Shown here: in pieces, positions 6,039 through 9,469 of the stretch | Numbering within the stretch: position 1 is the stretch's first letter | How the letters are laid out: each line of letters begins with the position of its first letter | NCBI GenBank assembly: GCA_003131925.1 | Contig: PKWC01000141.1 | Coordinates: 3,729 to 13,197 of the forward strand | Reading direction: 5' to 3' | From: Alphaproteobacteria bacterium | GTDB taxonomy: Bacteria; Pseudomonadota; Alphaproteobacteria; Micropepsales; Micropepsaceae | DNA length: 9,469 nt | Translations under genes and position numbers: made by a program | The notes under the pieces: model-generated | Databases searched by the model: none | Told to the model about the DNA's origin: nothing | What the model saw: only the letters and a program-made list of their open reading frames with translations

Positions 6039-6728
6039 TTACAGCAAGCGTGGTTCGTCTTCGATTGCGATCTTGCCCTTGCGGCCCGGTGCTCGTCTTG
6101 CAATGGGCCGGCCGAGGATTTTCTCGAGACCCGCGATGAATTCCGAATTGCCGAGCGGCCGTCCGGTTCGTTCGGCGGACCGAATGCCGGTGAAGAGCGG
6201 CTCGTCTGCCGCGCCCCGAGCGATCAGGGCAGCGAAGTCGGGGACGCGAGACAGGACCGGCGCCACGCTCACAAGCTCATCGTCGGCCCGCGCCAGATGG
6301 GCGCGCACGCTCGACCAGGGCCAATCCTGGGCGTGCGCAACAAGCCGCGCCCTGACGGGATTGAGACTGACATAGCGAACCGCAGCAATGAGGTGGGCGT
6401 CATCCATGACTACCTAGCCGTAGCGGTTCTGAAAAAGATGGCCGCTCCATCGGGCCCGGGCGTTGACGAACGTGGTATAGCGTCGATGCGTGTCACCCAG
6501 GGCGCGGGCAAGACCCTCGGCATTGCCCGGGGCGAGAATCAAGTGAACGTGGTTGGGCATCAGGCAATAAGCCCAAACCTCCACCGACGATTTGTTGCAA
6601 TGCTCGGCGAGGAGGTCGCGATATATCTCCTGGTCGCCTGGTTCGAAGAAAATCGCCTCGCGCCTGTTTCCACGCTGGGTGACGTGATGCGGGCAACCGG
6701 GACCGACGATGCGAGCGAGGCGGGCCAT
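6039..6728 (-). pseudogene. RAYT family transposase (Y1, HUH) interrupted by an in-frame TAG
   Basis: The frame of 229 codons encodes a complete REP-associated tyrosine transposase except that codon 105 is TAG (6414-6416). The N-terminal half has HHVTQRGNRR at 14-23, YCLMPNHVHLIL at 54-65 containing the metal-binding HUH pair His60/His62, and RRYTTFVN at 82-89 with Tyr84 the likely nucleophile. The C-terminal half resumes in the same frame with MDDAHLIAAVRYVSLNPVRARLV, then DWPWSS, AHLARADDELV and TGRPLG, all standard for the family. At the break (HLFQNRYG-stop-VVMDD) other members usually have a small residue, so a TCG Ser to TAG change is the simplest explanation. I take the ATG at 6728; a TTG 18 bases upstream is possible. 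The N-terminal piece keeps the catalytic residues but lacks the conserved C-terminal part, so it is probably inactive, though it could be mobilised in trans. Confidence 0.88.
6414..6416 (-). other. Premature in-frame TAG in the RAYT transposase
   Basis: Minus-strand codons read CGC TAC GGC TAG GTA GTC ATG, giving RYG-stop-VVM. Conserved family sequence lies in the same frame on both sides, so this is a single-codon interruption and not a natural gene end. Confidence 0.9.
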
Positions 6729-6819
6729 GGCGAGCCTATACGCCAATCCTGCCCGCGGACTGCAAAATCATTGTCTCCGATTGTCGCCGCTTCCGTCGCG
6801 TGCAAAACTTCGACAATGA

Positions 6820-6838
6820 ATTAGACGTCCCCGTATTC
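6820..6838 (-). repeat. Right terminal inverted repeat of the RAYT element
   Basis: Read on the minus strand this is GAATACGGGGACGTCTAAT. It differs from the left copy by one base and is followed outwards by the CGTATTCC doublet. Confidence 0.8.
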
Positions 6839-6848
6839 CCGTATTCCC

Positions 6849-7413
6849 GGGAATTATCTTCGTTGCGGGTAAACAACATTCCGGAATCGTAGCGTGTCTC
6901 ATCGACCCGACGCGCATGACCACGCTCGAACGCCCGACGATGGATTATTTTATTTTCGGGCGAGCGAACTATCATGATCCGGGGAGTATACATCACCACT
7001 ACACGACCGAATTTTGTTTGCAGCTTACCGGCGTAACCGGCAGCGTCCACTTTGGAGAGCCGCAGATGGACAATGCGGGTCTGGAGCCCATCAAAGGTTC
7101 CAGCAGTTGTTGTCCCTATCACAATTGCACGGATAATCAGTGCAAGAAGCGGGCGCTAAACTAAGACGCCCAACGCTTTGCGCGCACGCATCAGTATAAA
7201 TTGGGAAGAAAAGCGCGAGTCACCAAATCAGGCCACTCGCGTTTGAAATTCGGCCACCGGCGGACAAAATCGGCCAGCACCGGCCACTCGGCCTTGTTCA
7301 ACATTCCGATATGGAGCAGCGACCGGGCTTGCAACGTGCGCAATAGCGCGATTTGTTAGCGGTTTCTCGAGTGACCCGCGATTCGGCAGGCACTGCAGCT
7401 TGAGGACACACGC
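6849..7413. other. 565-base gene-poor region upstream of the tricorn-like gene
   Basis: No gene is recognised here. Two opposing frames of 80-130 codons exist (plus strand 6916-7164; minus strand 7158-6736), but neither has a ribosome site or a recognisable motif, and the minus one runs into the RAYT element. Two tiny minus-strand frames overlap as TGATG at 7189-7193: a 37-codon Trp-rich frame (7304-7191) and an 11-codon frame closed by TAG at 7156-7158. GGCCA recurs five times between 7230 and 7290. Low-confidence promoter-like hexamers occur before 7414 but none is convincing. Confidence 0.4.
7402..7406 (+). promoter_or_regulatory. Ribosome binding site of the tricorn-like gene
   Basis: GAGGA lies seven bases before the ATG at 7414 and supports this start, which leads directly into a signal peptide. 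Confidence 0.65.
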
Positions 7414-9469
7414 ATGAAGCTCCAGGTCTGGCGCCGGACGGCGCTTGCGGCGGTCATCGCGATGGGGTGGACGCAGGCCGTGCCCAGCAGCGCGCACGAC
7501 TGGACATTCATGCGATTTCCGGCGCTGCACGGTGGAATGATCGTGTTCGAGGCGCATGGCAATCTGTGGCAGGTCGGACGCTGGGGCGGCGCGGCGAGCC
7601 GGCTGACCGCCGATCCCGGATACGATTTGATGCCCCGCTATTCGCCCGACGGAAGCGCGATTGCCTTCACCGGCTTCTACCAGGGCAATCAGGACGTCTA
7701 TGTGATGCCCGCCGGCGGCGGCGCTGCGAAGCGGCTCACCTTCCATTCCGACGTGGTCGAGAGCGCGCCCACGCGCTGGGGCCCCGACAATATGGTGGTC
7801 ACCTGGACGCCGGATTCGAAGAATATCGTCTTTCTTTCCCGGCGCATGGCGTGGAACAGCTGGTACGGTCGGCTCTTCGAAGTGCCGGCGGGCGGCGGTC
7901 TTGCGCAGCCATTGCCGCTCGATCGCGGCGGGCTCATGACCTACAGCCCCGACGGAAAGTCGATCGCCTACAACCGCATCTTCCGCAATTTCCGCACCTG
8001 GAAACGCTACAATGGCGGTCTCGGCCAGGACGTCTACACCTACGATTTCGATGCGAGAAAGCTCACCCGCATCACCACATGGATGGGCACCAACACCGCG
8101 CCCATGTGGGTCGGCCGGAAAATCTACTATCTGTCGGATCACGACGCGAAGCGCCGCGAGAATATCTGGGTCTACGACCTCGACTCGAAGCAGTTCCGGG
8201 AAGTCACGCATTTCACCAATTACGACATCGATTTCCCGAGCCTCGGACTGGGCGGCAAGGGCGGCGACGGCATCGTGTTCGCGCAGGCCGGAGCGCTGTG
8301 GGTGATCGATCTGCCATCGGAGAAGCTGCACCGGCTGAACGTCAGCGTGCCGGATGACGGTACCCGCACCGGACCCCGCTATGCCGACGCGGGCAAGGCC
8401 GTTCGCGACCAGGACACGGCGCAGGACACCGACTACGCGCTGTCACCGAACGGCAAACGCGCAATCTTCTCGGCGCGCGGCGATCTGTTCACGGCGCCGG
8501 CCGAGCATGGCGCTACGCGCAATCTCACGGGAACCAGCAACGCCGACGAAGACCATCCGGGCTGGTCGCCTGACGGCAAGACCATCGCCTACACGACCGA
8601 TGTGAGCGGCGAGCAGCAGATAGCGGTTCGGGCCGCCACGGGCGGTGCCGAGAAAATCCTCACCCATTTCGTCACGGGCTTCCTCTACGGCCCCTTGTGG
8701 TCTCCGGACAGCAAACGGCTGGCCGTCGCGGACGCAAATCACCGACTCTGGCTCGTCGATGCGAGCAGCGGGAACGCGACGCAGGTGGCGCAGGATCCCT
8801 ATTCCGAGATCCACGACCAGAGCTTCGCACCAGACGGGCGCTGGCTCGCCTACAGCATCACCGCCCCCAATCAGCTAAAGGGCATCTGGGTGGACGATAT
8901 CGGCAGCGGCAAGTCCGTACGCGTCTCGGAACCGCTTGCCAACGACACCAATCCGGTGTTCTCGCCGGACGGCAAATATCTGTATTTCGTTTCGACGCGT
9001 CACGAGAACCCGACGGCAAATGAAATCGAGTTCAATGTCGCATCGATCGAGATGGACGGCATCTATGTGGCGACGTTGCGCAAGAACGAACCCTCGGCGT
9101 TCGCGCCACGCTCTGATGAAGGCGCCTTCGAGCCCGAGAAAGACTCGAAAAGCAAGCCATGGAAACCAGGCGCGTCCGGGCCGGTGGCAATCGATTTCGA
9201 CGGCCTGATGGCGCGCGCCGAGGAACTGTCGGCCGGCATCAGGTCCCACGTCGAGGATGCCGAGCGCTCCCTCACCAACCTCGTGGTCAACACCAGCGAG
9301 ACCATCCAGACCGGCGACCGCGCCGCGCAGCAGTCGCTGCTTTCGGTTTCCACCGACGTCGGCGCCCAGTTGACGCTGACCTCGGCGGAAGTCGAACGCA
9401 CCCTCACCGCCGTCGGCACCGGCGCCGCGACCTCGATCCTGACCAGCGCCCGCGACGCGCAGTCGACGC
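7414..9469 (+). CDS. Secreted tricorn-type beta-propeller protein (S41 peptidase family), 3' end off window and tail chimeric
   Basis: The frame runs open from 7414 to the window end (685 codons, no stop). An Arg-containing N-terminus and hydrophobic stretch (residues 1-28, ending PSSAHD) form an export signal. The next segment, FMRFPALHGGMIVFEAHGNLWQV, is typical of tricorn protease homologues. At least eight PD40/TolB-like blades follow, marked by YSPDGSAIAF, WTPDSKNIVF, YSPDGKSIAYN, LSPNGKRAIF, WSPDGKTIAY, WSPDSKRLAV, FAPDGRWLAY and FSPDGKYLYF. Full-length homologues are about 1,050-1,100 residues and continue with a PDZ domain and a Ser S41 catalytic domain. Here the homology stops at IDFDGLMARAEEL (about residues 593-605), where the sequence changes to an unrelated coiled coil. 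As drawn, the protein has propellers but no visible peptidase domain. The propeller part is secure; whether the tail belongs to the same gene is doubtful. Confidence 0.85.
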   Translation, partial: MKLQVWRRTALAAVIAMGWTQAVPSSAHDWTFMRFPALHGGMIVFEAHGNLWQVGRWGGAASRLTADPGYDLMPRYSPDGSAIAFTGFYQGNQDVYVMPAGGGAAKRLTFHSDVVESAPTRWGPDNMVVTWTPDSKNIVFLSRRMAWNSWYGRLFEVPAGGGLAQPLPLDRGGLMTYSPDGKSIAYNRIFRNFRTWKRYNGGLGQDVYTYDFDARKLTRITTWMGTNTAPMWVGRKIYYLSDHDAKRRENIWVYDLDSKQFREVTHFTNYDIDFPSLGLGGKGGDGIVFAQAGALWVIDLPSEKLHRLNVSVPDDGTRTGPRYADAGKAVRDQDTAQDTDYALSPNGKRAIFSARGDLFTAPAEHGATRNLTGTSNADEDHPGWSPDGKTIAYTTDVSGEQQIAVRAATGGAEKILTHFVTGFLYGPLWSPDSKRLAVADANHRLWLVDASSGNATQVAQDPYSEIHDQSFAPDGRWLAYSITAPNQLKGIWVDDIGSGKSVRVSEPLANDTNPVFSPDGKYLYFVSTRHENPTANEIEFNVASIEMDGIYVATLRKNEPSAFAPRSDEGAFEPEKDSKSKPWKPGASGPVAIDFDGLMARAEELSAGIRSHVEDAERSLTNLVVNTSETIQTGDRAAQQSLLSVSTDVGAQLTLTSAEVERTLTAVGTGAATSILTSARDAQST
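9226..9469 (+). other. Alanine/serine/threonine-rich coiled-coil tail, probably foreign to the tricorn gene
   Basis: From about residue 605 the frame encodes helical sequence with a 44-residue internal repeat (4 x 11, hendecad-like). The unit starting ERSLTNLVVNTSETIQ at 9262 recurs as ERTLTAVGTGAATSIL at 9394. Third codon positions are G or C in 75 of 80 codons here, against 44 of the 60 codons at 9001-9180. The sequence resembles, from memory, internal repeats of very large coiled-coil proteins of Bradyrhizobium-like bacteria. It is not a PDZ or S41 domain. Confidence 0.7.

Larger units (their letters stand above)
6003..6847 (-). mobile_element. RAYT (REP-associated tyrosine transposase) element with inverted ends
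   Basis: A single-gene element of about 845 bp. Its ends carry the inverted repeat GAATACGGGGACG(C/T)CTAAT at 6016-6034 and, reverse-complemented, 6820-6838; 18 of 19 positions match. Outside each copy is a short tandem doublet: CGATGAATA twice at 6003-6020, and CGTATTCC twice at 6832-6847. The 12-bp palindrome ATTCCCGGGAAT (6843-6854) abuts the right edge. RAYTs are single-strand-acting Y1 HUH nucleases linked to REP-like palindromes, so conserved short ends around the gene are expected. The element sits just past the GloVer terminator. Exact boundaries are estimated from the repeats. Confidence 0.75.

Noticed and set aside
1666..6416. Genome-wide recoding of TAG as a sense codon
   Set aside because: DyP, the GloVer gene and others end naturally at TAG exactly where their families end. 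The simplest view is local mutation or sequence error, kept only as a low-interest check.
6916..7164. 82-codon plus-strand frame as a gene
   Set aside because: No ribosome site and no recognisable motif or hydrophobic signal. It overlaps an equally unconvincing opposite frame.
7228..8331. Long minus-strand open frame (367 codons) opposite the tricorn-like gene
   Set aside because: It is antisense to a gene with clear propeller motifs. Its protein is Arg/Ala/His-rich without motifs, a usual effect of high-GC codon bias.

Overview
The window looks like a chromosomal segment of a moderately GC-rich proteobacterium, most likely an alphaproteobacterium of the Rhizobiales/Bradyrhizobium/Rhizomicrobium kind. 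The signs are a Tat-exported DyP peroxidase with a Fur-type operator, GloVer-repeat secreted proteins, a RAYT transposase and a secreted tricorn-type propeller protein. This placement is an inference from gene content and base usage, not from a marker gene. No rRNA, tRNA or CRISPR array was seen.

Layout. (1) Positions 71-2700, minus strand: a two-gene operon read from a sigma70-like promoter at 2656-2684 that is overlapped by a Fur-like box. The first gene encodes a secreted NHL/beta-propeller protein and is interrupted by an in-frame TAG. The second, overlapping by ATGA, is an EfeB-type Dyp peroxidase/deferrochelatase. (2) Positions 2706-2981, plus strand: the decayed C-terminal end of a GloVer-repeat protein. 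An imperfect direct repeat of about 32 bp follows it. (3) Positions 3218-4427, minus strand: two small membrane proteins. The downstream one carries a one-base frameshift in a homopolymer. (4) Positions 4736-5935, plus strand: an intact, secreted seven-repeat GloVer protein followed by a hairpin terminator. (5) Positions 6003-6847: a RAYT (REP-associated tyrosine transposase) element with 19-bp inverted ends. Its transposase is broken by an in-frame TAG. (6) Positions 6849-7413: a gene-poor stretch. (7) Positions 7414 to the window end, plus strand: a secreted tricorn-type beta-propeller protein. Its last ~80 codons switch abruptly to an unrelated alanine-rich coiled-coil sequence with much higher GC3.

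How it fits together. The only clear functional unit is the iron-responsive operon: a periplasmic haem peroxidase/deferrochelatase translationally coupled to a secreted propeller protein. The rest is a patchwork of exported repeat proteins, a mobile element and damaged genes. Four reading frames in 9.5 kb carry lesions: two premature TAG codons, one homopolymer frameshift and one truncation. A likely chimeric junction sits at the right end. This suggests either real gene decay or a draft/metagenomic assembly with local errors, and the two should be separated before any biological interpretation.
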